From Mucilaginibacter sp. (lineage in GTDB: Bacteria > Bacteroidota > Bacteroidia > Sphingobacteriales > Sphingobacteriaceae): a stretch of DNA of 14,474 bases. A model generated the notes under the pieces. It had not been told where the DNA came from and ran no database searches. It saw only the letters and a program-made list of their open reading frames with translations. Every line of letters begins with the position of its first letter. The stretch's first letter is position 1. Of this stretch, positions 7,574 to 14,439 are shown one piece after another. The stretch is taken from assembly GCA_025934475.1 (NCBI GenBank), contig JAICXZ010000016.1:1-14474 (forward strand). The letters are read 5' to 3'. A program made the translations under genes and the position numbers.

Positions 7574-10360
7574 CTATATGATAACAACCTTACTGGTTTG
7601 GTTGATTCCGCTGCCGCTTAACTGAATGAAAAAACAACCATGTTTGGGATTTTGTGAGAAATCGAGCCTGTAGCTGTTATCACTCACCTGAACCTGCTGA
7701 TTCATGATAATATCGCCGGCAGTATTAAGCAATTTAATATTGAGATCCTTAACAGCATCCGCTGTATTAAAATTAAGCATTATATAATCGGAAGCGGGGT
7801 TAGGATAAACGCCAATATTTACAGGCGGCGCCTTTTGTATGGTATTAAATGCCAGATAGTCTTTAGAAGCATTGGGTGCGCTATAGATAACCGGTGGAGC
7901 AGTCACAGTGGTATCTGGCCTTTTAAACAACAATACTGAGGCGTATGGAGCTATGGTAACCGAGCCACTATACTTTACACCTTTAACGTCATAATAGGCC
8001 CCTGCCAGATTCACAGTCAGGTTTGATGTGGATGGGTTTGTTTTATAGACTATTTGGGTCGCAGGGTTGATAGGACTAGAGGTTGTAGCATAAAACCCAA
8101 AGTTATCAACCCATGTTGTCACATCTTCATTTTCAAGGCGCAATATTACAAGTGCGCTGGCAACGGTTGCAGTAGGCGTTATCATGATCGTATTCTCAGA
8201 GCGCACACTATCGAGCGTCATGTATTCTATAGGACTCACATTATTATAAGGAGTAGCATTGTTCATTAGGTATATCATTACTCTCCGGTTGGAGTGGGTA
8301 GCTTTCAGGCTGAATTTGAGCATGTAAACCGTGCCGGCTGTCACAGCGCCTACCTTAAACTCCATCGATGGGTTATCACTTGTAGAACCAGATACAAACG
8401 AAAATGAAGTTTTTAAGGATCCGCCATCCAGGACTCCGGTATTGTCCCAGGCACCCACAAAATTTCCGTTAGCCGACCACGTTGTAATCCCGCTGGTATT
8501 AGACGTAAAGGTTTGATTGGCAAAGAAGTTGCGTTTGGACGACATAGTCGTAGTCCAGGCCGGAATTGCCGGAGCGTCCACAGAAGTTATATCCTTTCCA
8601 TACAAATATTGCCACAATCCCAAATTCAATGCTTTTCCGTTAGCATTGATAAGAAACATATTGTTTATGGAACTATCGTAATAATTGCCACTGAATGTGC
8701 TGAAAGTTTGTATCCCATTGTTGATCGTTATCAATCCGAGATTGTACTGGCTGGAATTTTGGGAATATAGGATATTACCGGAAGTGGTATTGTTTTTTGT
8801 CGTAAAGTTGGTAGTATTATGCGAAAAATAAAGTTGAGTACCGTTATTATACAAGGTGTTATTTGATATCATGATGTTGCGGCTCTCATGGATGAAGAGA
8901 CCGCTCAAACAGCCGGCAACGGAGTTGCCGCTAACTGTAATTCCCGAGCTATTTGCATCCAGGTATATACCGGCCGCATAAGACGGTCCGGTGGCCGGAA
9001 CACCATACAAATATCCAGGTCCGTTGGCGTCAATAATATTATTTACAATTTGTAGCCCATGCCCGGTTGTGTTGGTATCTGCTGTACTCATACCGGTGTA
9101 AATACCCCCGCCATCATCCTTAACCATTTCAAAATTATTAAGGTAGTTGTTTTTTACGATGGTGCTGTCGCCTGTTGAAAAGTCGATGGCATCATAACCG
9201 ATATTCGCAACATAGTTATTTGATATCAGGGCGCTTTTACCGTTCATTAGAATGCCCTCATAGGTGCCGTCGCCTGATGTGCCCATCCCTGCGATCGAAC
9301 CGACGTTCACAACCGTGTCATGGGTAAAGTGGCTGTAAGCCGCAGCGGTATTAACGATTGCGTCATTGTTGATATTTTTGATGGTTGTGTGATCTATGAG
9401 CAGATTTGTGGTTGTAACAGCTTTTATTCCATTTTGGCCACCTCCGTTTAATACGCAATTTTTGATAGTAAAGCCGGTTGCCGTGTTGATAGTGATAATG
9501 TGAGTGTTTGCGCCAACAAATGTTAAACCGGTCAAGGTAATATAGCTTTTACTTGCAGAGCTTAACACAAAACTTGAACTGCTAACCAAAACACTTGTAT
9601 TAGTAGGCGCAGTTGCAAGATACATTTGCAGCGTTTTGGTGGTCGGATTAAAGTACCATTCACCTTGCTCGTCCAACGTGTTGGGGCTATTCTGAATAAA
9701 GAACCCATAATTATTGGTCGGCGAATAAGGAGAAGCATCTGTATAGTTAATTACCGTTGCCGTGTTAGAACCTATGGTGCCGCGGTCAAGTATCCAGTGA
9801 TTTTTTCGGATAACAACTTCGGCTCCTGCCCAGTTGACAGCAGTATTTAAAGCTGCGCTGGTAATTTGAGTATCGGTTACATGGCTATCAACATTTAAGT
9901 ACCCGCCAGCACCTGCGTCAGCATTGGGCCATCTACCCATCGGTTGTGGAGCTCCGTTTAGCATGACTACGTTCACTGTGGTTCCGGCAGCGGGACAACT
10001 GCCCTGGTAAATATTGCCGCTAACAAGTGTCCAGCCGGTTACTGATACAAGGCCGCTTATAATGGGCGATGCGCCAGTACCATAGGCCCCCAGAACGATA
10101 GGCAGTGCGGCCGTACCGGATGCGTTAACCGTAATAGTACCAAAAAAAGTATCACCACGACGAAACAGAACAGAATCACCGGGTTTTAAACTTGCAAAAA
10201 AGGTATTGAGCTTGGAAAGAGTTTGCCAGGGAGTAGTTTTGCTCTGAGCCTGAACCGTAGTATTGGCATCATTGCCATTTGCGGCGAAGTAGTAATTGGC
10301 GGCCCGGCACTGAATAACTAAAAAAAACGCAACAATCGATAGTAAAAACTTCGTCAACAT
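7574..10360 (-). CDS. Secreted right-handed beta-helix protein with T9SS type A sorting domain
   Basis: This 928-residue exported protein may be a polysaccharide lyase, hydrolase or epimerase; the activity is not established. Residues 1-20 form a signal peptide (hydrophobic LLSIVAFFLVIQ, likely cut near CRA-AN). Next comes a YYFAANGND...TPWQTLSKLN...PGDSVLFRRGD segment typical of the start of Bacteroidota parallel beta-helix enzymes. About 270-560 are Asn-rich beta-helix coils (for example ISNNYVANIGYDAIDFS, VKNNYLNNF, VSGNSVAGCLSGLFIHES, ISNNTLYNNGTQLYFSHN). A jelly-roll-like module follows at about 610-760, resembling carbohydrate-binding modules. Residues 845-928 are a T9SS type A domain beginning with the YPNPASDY motif. 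It is therefore predicted to cross the outer membrane by T9SS and be surface-anchored or released. It lies upstream of gmd on the same strand, next to a glycan synthesis locus, so trimming that glycan is possible. Confidence 0.88.
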   Translation of the reverse strand: MLTKFLLSIVAFFLVIQCRAANYYFAANGNDANTTVQAQSKTTPWQTLSKLNTFFASLKPGDSVLFRRGDTFFGTITVNASGTAALPIVLGAYGTGASPIISGLVSVTGWTLVSGNIYQGSCPAAGTTVNVVMLNGAPQPMGRWPNADAGAGGYLNVDSHVTDTQITSAALNTAVNWAGAEVVIRKNHWILDRGTIGSNTATVINYTDASPYSPTNNYGFFIQNSPNTLDEQGEWYFNPTTKTLQMYLATAPTNTSVLVSSSSFVLSSASKSYITLTGLTFVGANTHIITINTATGFTIKNCVLNGGGQNGIKAVTTTNLLIDHTTIKNINNDAIVNTAAAYSHFTHDTVVNVGSIAGMGTSGDGTYEGILMNGKSALISNNYVANIGYDAIDFSTGDSTIVKNNYLNNFEMVKDDGGGIYTGMSTADTNTTGHGLQIVNNIIDANGPGYLYGVPATGPSYAAGIYLDANSSGITVSGNSVAGCLSGLFIHESRNIMISNNTLYNNGTQLYFSHNTTNFTTKNNTTSGNILYSQNSSQYNLGLITINNGIQTFSTFSGNYYDSSINNMFLINANGKALNLGLWQYLYGKDITSVDAPAIPAWTTTMSSKRNFFANQTFTSNTSGITTWSANGNFVGAWDNTGVLDGGSLKTSFSFVSGSTSDNPSMEFKVGAVTAGTVYMLKFSLKATHSNRRVMIYLMNNATPYNNVSPIEYMTLDSVRSENTIMITPTATVASALVILRLENEDVTTWVDNFGFYATTSSPINPATQIVYKTNPSTSNLTVNLAGAYYDVKGVKYSGSVTIAPYASVLLFKRPDTTVTAPPVIYSAPNASKDYLAFNTIQKAPPVNIGVYPNPASDYIMLNFNTADAVKDLNIKLLNTAGDIIMNQQVQVSDNSYRLDFSQNPKHGCFFIQLSGSGINQTSKVVII

Positions 10361-10803
10361 CCCTTAAAAAATCAACAGGTAGAATTAATTAGTATCGGGA
10401 CTGTTTACGTTGATTTACAGCGTTTTGTTAAGGATTTTGGCGTTTTTTAGCTGTGTAACCATATAACTATCAATAAATTAGCAACATAATCAACTTATCT
10501 AATGTGCCGAAAACGCCCTTAAGACCGTTTTTTAAGTAGAAATGAGCATAGATATAGCCCTATAAGTGAAGCTAAAATGATGTAATGCAGCTTAGGAACC
10601 TGATAGTTCTTTTCCTGTATTTTAAAAGTTAGGTTGAATAGTGTTATGCTTATGATCGGAAACCACAGAAAGTTCCGGAACATTTGAATTTTTTTCATTC
10701 TATATCAGTAGCGCGCAAATATTTGTAATAGTTCGCATACTATGCGTATGCATTTTGACTAGTTTATTAATGCGTTTTCGGTCACCTTTTACGCAAAAAA
10801 TTA
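10361..10803 (-). other. 443-bp AT-rich intergenic stretch holding a small ORF and several palindromes
   Basis: This interval separates the YhcH-like gene from the beta-helix gene, both on the - strand. It contains the 59-codon candidate gene at 10519-10698, described separately. It also holds a perfect palindrome CAAATATTTG at 10716-10725 and an inverted repeat GCATAC (10735-10740) / GTATGC (10746-10751), both upstream of the small ORF. A short hairpin AAAACG (10510-10515) / CGTTTT (10526-10531) overlaps its stop. No full -33/-7 promoter or RNA gene was recognised. The beta-helix gene promoter must lie here or further upstream. Confidence 0.5.
10519..10698 (-). CDS. Candidate 59-residue membrane protein
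   Basis: No family is recognised. The frame runs from ATG (complement of 10696-10698) to TAA (complement of 10519-10521). It starts MKKIQMFRNF, and has two hydrophobic stretches, about 11-25 (LWFPIISITLFNLTF) and 39-55 (YIILASLIGLYLCSFLL). They are separated by a polar linker KIQEKNYQVPK, and the protein ends in KKRS. A basic N-terminus and a basic tail after a transmembrane segment are what a real small membrane protein would show, and are less likely by chance. A weak hairpin (10510-10531) overlaps the stop. Evidence against: short length, AT-rich surroundings and no recognisable relative. It lies between a YhcH-like gene and the beta-helix gene, all on the - strand. The P-TM-basic C-terminus loosely resembles sortase/exosortase sorting tails, but that is speculative. 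Confidence 0.4.
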   Translation of the reverse strand: MKKIQMFRNFLWFPIISITLFNLTFKIQEKNYQVPKLHYIILASLIGLYLCSFLLKKRS

Positions 10804-11412
10804 CTATTGGTTAGACACAATATATTTAATCTTGATTACCAGTTTTTTATCATGGTCAATGTTCCCGTTTTTAATACCCGGACGATGTGCATCGGATGGG
10901 AAAAACAGGAAAAACTCACCGGGAACAGCTTCGTAAAATTTGCCTTCTGCTGTATAGTTGGCGATATCCTTTGCTGCATCATAAGGCACGGTAACTGTTG
11001 CCGAAGCTACCGGTGCTGCACCGATCTTTTCGGTTCCGCTAATTACATAATGCAGATCGATATAGTTTTTGTGTGACTCCCACGCCGATTTATCAAAGTC
11101 CTTTGTCGGCCCATCGCTAATCATAGCATATACATTATCACCGTCGATCACATATTTGCCGGGTTTAAGTGTGTCTAACTTTGGATTTGTCAAAAAAGCG
11201 AATGCCTTGTCCCAGGCAGCTTTGTTGGCATGATATTGCTTCGCAAACTCAACATAGTTGACCGATGGGGTTAGCTTTACAGTCGATCCGTTCGCCCATT
11301 CGCGATCTTCTGCCCATTTTTTTGCAGAAGGTGATGTCCATTGCTGGGCAAAAGATGTGCGGGCCGCAAACACCAAAGCCAATAGCATAGCGGTAAAACA
11401 AGAGGTTTTCAT
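10804..11412 (-). CDS. YhcH/YjgK/YiaL (DUF386) family protein with signal peptide
   Basis: This is a cupin-fold protein of the YhcH/YiaL/EbgC family, linked in other bacteria to sialic acid, galactoside and uronate use (possible sugar anomerase or isomerase). The start chosen is ATG at the complement of 11410-11412, giving 202 residues with a clean signal peptide (MKTSCFTAMLLALVFAARTSFA-QQ). A longer in-frame start at 11511 would put 33 basic and hydrophobic residues before that signal and is unlikely. The core has WESHKNYIDLHYVISGTEKIG (111-131; H114, H121, E128) and FLFFPSDAHRPG (168-179; H176), matching the metal-binding residues of the family. About 60 extra residues precede the core. Enteric members are cytosolic, so export to the periplasm is notable. 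It is transcribed divergently from a fructuronate-reductase-like SDR, with a 158-bp shared upstream region. Confidence 0.88.
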   Translation of the reverse strand: MKTSCFTAMLLALVFAARTSFAQQWTSPSAKKWAEDREWANGSTVKLTPSVNYVEFAKQYHANKAAWDKAFAFLTNPKLDTLKPGKYVIDGDNVYAMISDGPTKDFDKSAWESHKNYIDLHYVISGTEKIGAAPVASATVTVPYDAAKDIANYTAEGKFYEAVPGEFFLFFPSDAHRPGIKNGNIDHDKKLVIKIKYIVSNQ

Positions 11413-11570
11413 AGGATTCTGTTTTAATTGGTATAGTGAAACTATTATTTGCAAAATAAAAATTTTTTGCGGGACAAAATATTTAATCTTTTTTGCAAGG
11501 TTTGTGCGCATTATGCATTATTAAGATAATAAAGTCGCGAAATGGCGGTCACCGATATTAGATACGACCA

Positions 11571-12386
11571 ATGGAAAATAGTTTCTCACTCAAAGACAAA
11601 GTAATTGTGGTAACCGGTGGCACCGGGATACTTGGCTATTCATTTATAAAAGGTATTGCAGATGCTGGAGGTACTGTAGTCATACTGGGCAGAAATGAAT
11701 CTGTTGCACGCGAAAGAGCGGATGAAATAAACAAGAAAGGCGGTAAGGCATTGGCTGTTGTGGCAGATGTGCTAAAGCTGGAGGAACTTGTTGCCGCAAA
11801 GGAACAGATACTTTCGGCTTATGGCCGCATAGATAGCCTGGTGAATGGGGCTGGGGGTAACATGCCCGAGGGCGTGCTGCAACCTGAAGATGACATATTT
11901 AAAATGAATCTTGACGGCATGAAGAAAGTGCTCGACCTCAATCTTTGGGGTACCTTGCTGCCCACCCAAGTTTTTGGTGAGGAGATTGCTAAAACAAAAA
12001 GGGGCAGTATAGTCAATATTTCATCCATGAACTCCAAGAGGGCGGTAACCAAAGTTTTGGGTTACAACATGGGTAAGGCCGCAATGGATTGTTATAATCA
12101 ATGGTTTGCAGTCGAACTGGCGAATCGGTACGGGGATAAAATACGCATGAATGCAATTGCGCCCGGTTTCTTCCTGACGGAACAAAATCGAAACTTGTTG
12201 ACTAAACCCGAGGGCGGCTACACTCCACGCGGTGAGGCGGTAATACGCAACACACCGTTTAAGCGCTTTGGCCATCCCGACGAATTGATTGGTGCTTTGG
12301 TTTGGTTACTAAGCGACGCTTCAGTTTTTGTTACCGGCGCTATGATTACGGTGGATGGCGGGTTTTCCATATTCAGCGGAGTGTAG
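11571..12386 (+). CDS. SDR-family D-mannonate oxidoreductase (fructuronate reductase)
   Basis: This probably interconverts D-fructuronate and D-mannonate with NAD(P)H in the cytoplasm, a step of glucuronate degradation. The 271 residues form a classical short-chain dehydrogenase. The cofactor motif is TGGTGILG (15-22), followed by NGAGGNMPEG (92-101), N124 in DLNLWGTLLPTQVFG, and the catalytic S152, Y165 and K169 (YNMGK). APGFFLTEQNRNLL (197-210) and the C-terminal DGGFSIFSGV match what I recall of SDR-type mannonate oxidoreductases, which are unrelated to the long-chain UxuB of E. coli. The NMP segment and that terminus separate it from generic SDRs. No uxuA, uxaC or kdgK lies in the window. 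It is divergent from a YhcH-like gene and its stop is only 4 bp from the end of the convergent SnoaL-like gene. Other sugar-acid substrates remain possible. Confidence 0.88.
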   Translation: MENSFSLKDKVIVVTGGTGILGYSFIKGIADAGGTVVILGRNESVARERADEINKKGGKALAVVADVLKLEELVAAKEQILSAYGRIDSLVNGAGGNMPEGVLQPEDDIFKMNLDGMKKVLDLNLWGTLLPTQVFGEEIAKTKRGSIVNISSMNSKRAVTKVLGYNMGKAAMDCYNQWFAVELANRYGDKIRMNAIAPGFFLTEQNRNLLTKPEGGYTPRGEAVIRNTPFKRFGHPDELIGALVWLLSDASVFVTGAMITVDGGFSIFSGV

Positions 12387-12390
12387 TGTG

Positions 12391-12795
12391 TTAAGTTAAT
12401 TGCTCCGCGCTGATTTTGCCTATCTGCAAATTCATGGTCAAAAAATCGTAATAGTTCCAGCCTTCTACGATTTTTCCTTTTTTAATATGGGATATTGATG
12501 TGCCGGTAAATTGCACCGGATTGCCACTTTTTTTATCGATTGCCGTTACAGTGCACATCGCTATATTGTAATTGCCGTCATTGAAAGTTTTGTCAACTAC
12601 CACGTGAATATTAGAAAAGGTATCGCGGAACGATTGATAGAAACTCTTGAACGCTTCGTTGCCAATCATCGGTTGGGCTCCAAGGCCATGGGCAGTGGTC
12701 TTAGGATGCATCATCTCGTCAATGGCATCTCCATTGCCCTTATTCCATACCTCGCTGAACCAGCGATGTATCAGTTTGTCGTTTTTCCCTGACAT
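12391..12795 (-). CDS. SnoaL-like (NTF2-fold) protein, possible ester cyclase family
   Basis: This 134-residue protein looks like the SnoaL-like polyketide cyclase/ester cyclase family with an NTF2-like alpha+beta barrel. The supporting pattern is an N-terminal helix with WFSEVWNKGNGDAIDEMMHPKTTAHG (12-37), then IGNEAFKSFYQSFRDTFSNIHVVVD (44-68), a central strand with CTVTAIDKKSG, and a final GKIVEGWNYYDFLTMNLQIG (111-130). The members of this fold with known chemistry act on small cyclic or polyketide substrates, but many short relatives have no known role, so no reaction is assigned. It ends 4 bp from the stop of the convergent SDR gene. The 78-bp region upstream carries a strong dyad (12798-12860). 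It may be co-regulated with the cupin and hydrolase genes on the same strand. Confidence 0.82.
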   Translation of the reverse strand: MSGKNDKLIHRWFSEVWNKGNGDAIDEMMHPKTTAHGLGAQPMIGNEAFKSFYQSFRDTFSNIHVVVDKTFNDGNYNIAMCTVTAIDKKSGNPVQFTGTSISHIKKGKIVEGWNYYDFLTMNLQIGKISAEQLT

Positions 12796-12797
12796 AC

Positions 12798-12860
12798 AAC
12801 CAGTTAATTAGGTGATTGATTGTATAAATATAATAATATTTAAGATACAATCAACTGGTT
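12798..12860. repeat. Two-part dyad between the SnoaL-like and cupin genes
   Basis: TGATTGTAT (12817-12825) pairs with ATACAATCA (12845-12853). Immediately outside, AACCAGT (12798-12804) pairs with ACTGGTT (12854-12860). This gives 16 perfectly paired bases with a 12-base bulge on the left and a 19-base AT-rich loop. It fills most of the 78-bp gap, starting 3 bp from the SnoaL-like start codon and ending 14 bp from the cupin stop. It may be an operator, or a 3'-end structure for the cupin transcript. Confidence 0.5.
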
Positions 12861-12873
12861 AACTGTATCATTA

Positions 12874-13428
12874 TCAGAATCGAACGTACCGGGCTATAAG
12901 CTCTCTGTCTAGTCCCTTCTCCCTTGCTTTTTTTGCTTGTTTGCGCAGAATGAATTCGAAGACACTCATCCAACCGGGAAGATTACTTTCGCTGATATCA
13001 AATAACAAGGCCAGCGTCAGTTTATCTTTTGGAAAGCCGTTGGATTTGCATTGACCATCATTGGCTAAACCGTAACCTATTTGTAGCGAGCGTTCAAAAC
13101 CTTCACTAGCAGGTTGCAGCTCAACCCTGAATTTGCACGGCAGGCCGCTCCGGTTTCTGAAAAGATGATTAGTGTTTGGCTCTGCCATTGCCGATTCTCC
13201 CGGCTTTAGCGTATGCTTTTTTTTGCCAAGTACGATCTCTACTTCGCCTTCAAGGCAATTAAACCTCTCGCTATATGTCTTATGATAATGAAGGCCCACA
13301 CCACCTCTATCTGCCAATTCAACTTCGACGAGGGTGCATTGGCCATTAGTATCGGCTGAGGTTTTCAAAAATGTTACCTGATCTTTCTGGATCGGATTGT
13401 AAATCACGCGGTCGGCAGATTCTTCCAT
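12874..13428 (-). CDS. Cupin-domain protein
   Basis: This is a single-cupin protein of 184 residues; its reaction is unknown. The first cupin motif GVGLHYHKTYSERFNCLEGEVEI (43-65) supplies H47, H49 and E54 as metal ligands. The second motif, around LKPGESAMAEPNTNHLFRN (74-92), supplies H88. After the barrel comes a helical extension of about 75 residues (GLANDGQCKSNG, PGWMSVFEFILRKQAKKAREKGLD) that could be an oligomer or ligand lid. There is no signal peptide, so it is cytosolic. The upstream 154 bp hold two GGAATATTCC palindromes, suggesting a regulated promoter. It is on the same strand as the isochorismatase-like gene upstream and the SnoaL-like gene downstream, though gaps of 154 and 78 bp argue against one tight operon. 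Confidence 0.85.
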   Translation of the reverse strand: MEESADRVIYNPIQKDQVTFLKTSADTNGQCTLVEVELADRGGVGLHYHKTYSERFNCLEGEVEIVLGKKKHTLKPGESAMAEPNTNHLFRNRSGLPCKFRVELQPASEGFERSLQIGYGLANDGQCKSNGFPKDKLTLALLFDISESNLPGWMSVFEFILRKQAKKAREKGLDRELIARYVRF

Positions 13429-13453
13429 AACTCATAAGTTTTTGGCATACTTA

Positions 13454-13504
13454 CGGAATATTCCGCTCTGATGGTTTTTGAAATAAAACAAAATGGAATA
13501 TTCC
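13454..13504. promoter_or_regulatory. Paired GGAATATTCC palindromes, probable operator of the cupin gene
   Basis: Two perfect 10-bp palindromes GGAATATTCC lie at 13455-13464 and 13495-13504, with starts exactly 40 bp apart. The first extends to 12 bp (CGGAATATTCCG, 13454-13465). They sit 27 to 76 bp upstream of the cupin start codon, the usual position of a promoter. Identical half-sites about four helical turns apart suggest two dimers of one regulator on the same DNA face. No regulator gene is present in the window. Confidence 0.6.
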
Positions 13505-13582
13505 TTAAAGGAGAAAAGATAACCTGACGTTAGTGGGAAACTGAAAGATTACCAATCATTTATTAAATGAAGATAACCGAAA

Positions 13583-14137
13583 TCAGCTCCAGTCATCTAC
13601 ATTGATCACATCAGACTGGCGAGGCAATACTTTTGTGATCAATAACCTGTTAACTTCTTCGTCCGGATCAGAACAACAATCAGCTAAGACAGTCAGCCGG
13701 TAATCTTTGTCCGCAGCTTCGCGAACAGTTGACAGCACAACTCCACTTGTAGAAATGCCGCAAAGTACCATGTGCTGAATACCATATGCCCTAAGCATTA
13801 CCTCAAGATCGCTGCCGGTAAAGGCAGACACACGGCGTTTAATTACGGTCACTTCGCCTTCTGCCGGAGCCACATCTGGGTGGATCTTTATGAAATCGTT
13901 GGAATCGACAGATTCAAAACGTTCTTTAGCCGCAGAAAACCCTTTATTATTCGCACTTATTTCAGGAAAACCGGGCCTGAAACCCACTACAACATAAATG
14001 ACCGGTATGTTATTCTCCCGAGCTTTACTAAGAGCTTTACGTGTATTGTTGATGATAGAGGCCCCATCCGGTATCATGCTAACCATAACCGATTGCATGT
14101 CCATAACCAATAGGGCAGTGTTTTGCGTATTTTTCAT
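13583..14137 (-). CDS. Isochorismatase-family cysteine-hydrolase-like protein lacking the cysteine
   Basis: This 184-residue protein has the Rossmann-like alpha/beta fold of the isochorismatase family. The catalytic aspartate is D13 in ALLVMDMQ and the lysine is K100 in TVIKRRVSAFTGSDLE. The third site normally reads G-x-x-T-x-x-C-V in nicotinamidase and N-carbamoyl hydrolases. Here it is GISTSGVVLSTVREAAD (127-143), with valine at V133 where the nucleophilic cysteine should be. PhzD-type true isochorismatases also lack this cysteine, so the protein is not necessarily inactive, but amidase chemistry is unlikely. The nearby C126, C154 and C155 are out of register. There is no signal peptide. 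The start ATG is the complement of 14135-14137. It is the first of three - strand genes leading to the cupin and SnoaL-like proteins, and lies divergent from tRNA-Ser. Substrate unknown. Confidence 0.87.
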   Translation of the reverse strand: MKNTQNTALLVMDMQSVMVSMIPDGASIINNTRKALSKARENNIPVIYVVVGFRPGFPEISANNKGFSAAKERFESVDSNDFIKIHPDVAPAEGEVTVIKRRVSAFTGSDLEVMLRAYGIQHMVLCGISTSGVVLSTVREAADKDYRLTVLADCCSDPDEEVNRLLITKVLPRQSDVINVDDWS

Positions 14138-14270
14138 TTTAGATGTTTTAATCAGCGGCCAAATTGAGAAATCCGGATTGCTTCCGTAAGCCTTTCATGT
14201 AAAAGAGTTGTTGTATAACAGCGTAACAACAAAGAATGCGGAATGCTTATGCCAACGTGAAAGATTTTTT

Positions 14271-14278
14271 TATTTTTG
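14271..14278 (+). promoter_or_regulatory. Bacteroidota-type -7 promoter box for tRNA-Ser
   Basis: TATTTTTG is an exact match to the Bacteroidota -7 consensus TAnnTTTG and lies 17 bp before the mature 5' end of the tRNA, a fitting distance. A clear -33 TTTG element is not seen at the expected spacing. Confidence 0.6.
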
Positions 14279-14294
14279 CGTCCCCAACAGACCC

Positions 14295-14381
14295 GGAGAG
14301 ATGTCAGAGTGGTCGAATGTGCCTGATTCGAAATCAGGTGCACTGTAACAGGTGCCGGGGGTTCGAATCCCTCTCTCTCCG
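14295..14381 (+). tRNA. tRNA-Ser (anticodon CGA)
   Basis: The 87 bases fold as a serine tRNA. The acceptor arm GGAGAGA (14295-14301) pairs with TCTCTCC (14374-14380), with discriminator G at 14381. The anticodon stem CCTGA/TCAGG encloses the loop TTCGAAA, giving anticodon CGA, which reads UCG. A long class II variable arm (GCAC...GTGC stem) follows, then the T arm GGGGG-TTCGAAT-CCCTC. The 3' CCA is not encoded (CAT follows the discriminator). The gene is monocistronic, with a -7 box upstream and a hairpin terminator 23 bp downstream. Confidence 0.95.
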
Positions 14382-14404
14382 CATCTTATATTTCAAACAA
14401 AACC

Positions 14405-14439
14405 AAAAACGCTGTAAATTAATGATTTACGGCGTTTTT
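14405..14439 (+). terminator. Intrinsic terminator after tRNA-Ser
   Basis: AAAAACGCTGTAAAT (14405-14419) pairs with ATTTACGGCGTTTTT (14425-14439) through 15 positions with one G-T pair and a five-base loop, ending in a five-T run. The A tract on the left means it could also act for a - strand transcript entering from the right edge. Confidence 0.85.

Noticed and set aside
8513..8770. + strand frames opposite the beta-helix gene
   Set aside because: These are short antisense frames; the - strand protein has continuous signal peptide, repeat and sorting domain logic.
11413..11511. Upstream extension of the YhcH-like gene to ATG at 11511
   Set aside because: It would add 33 basic and hydrophobic residues before a complete, well-formed signal peptide; the start at 11412 is the sensible one.
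12874..13428. Cupin as KdgF, the unsaturated-uronate ring-opening enzyme, linking to the SDR and beta-helix genes
   Set aside because: KdgF is about 110 residues; this protein has a long C-terminal extension and no KdgF-specific motif that I can see.
13556..13570. TCATTTA/TAAATGA inverted repeat after the isochorismatase-like gene
   Set aside because: A short AT-only stem with a one-base centre and no T tract is too weak to call a terminator or operator.
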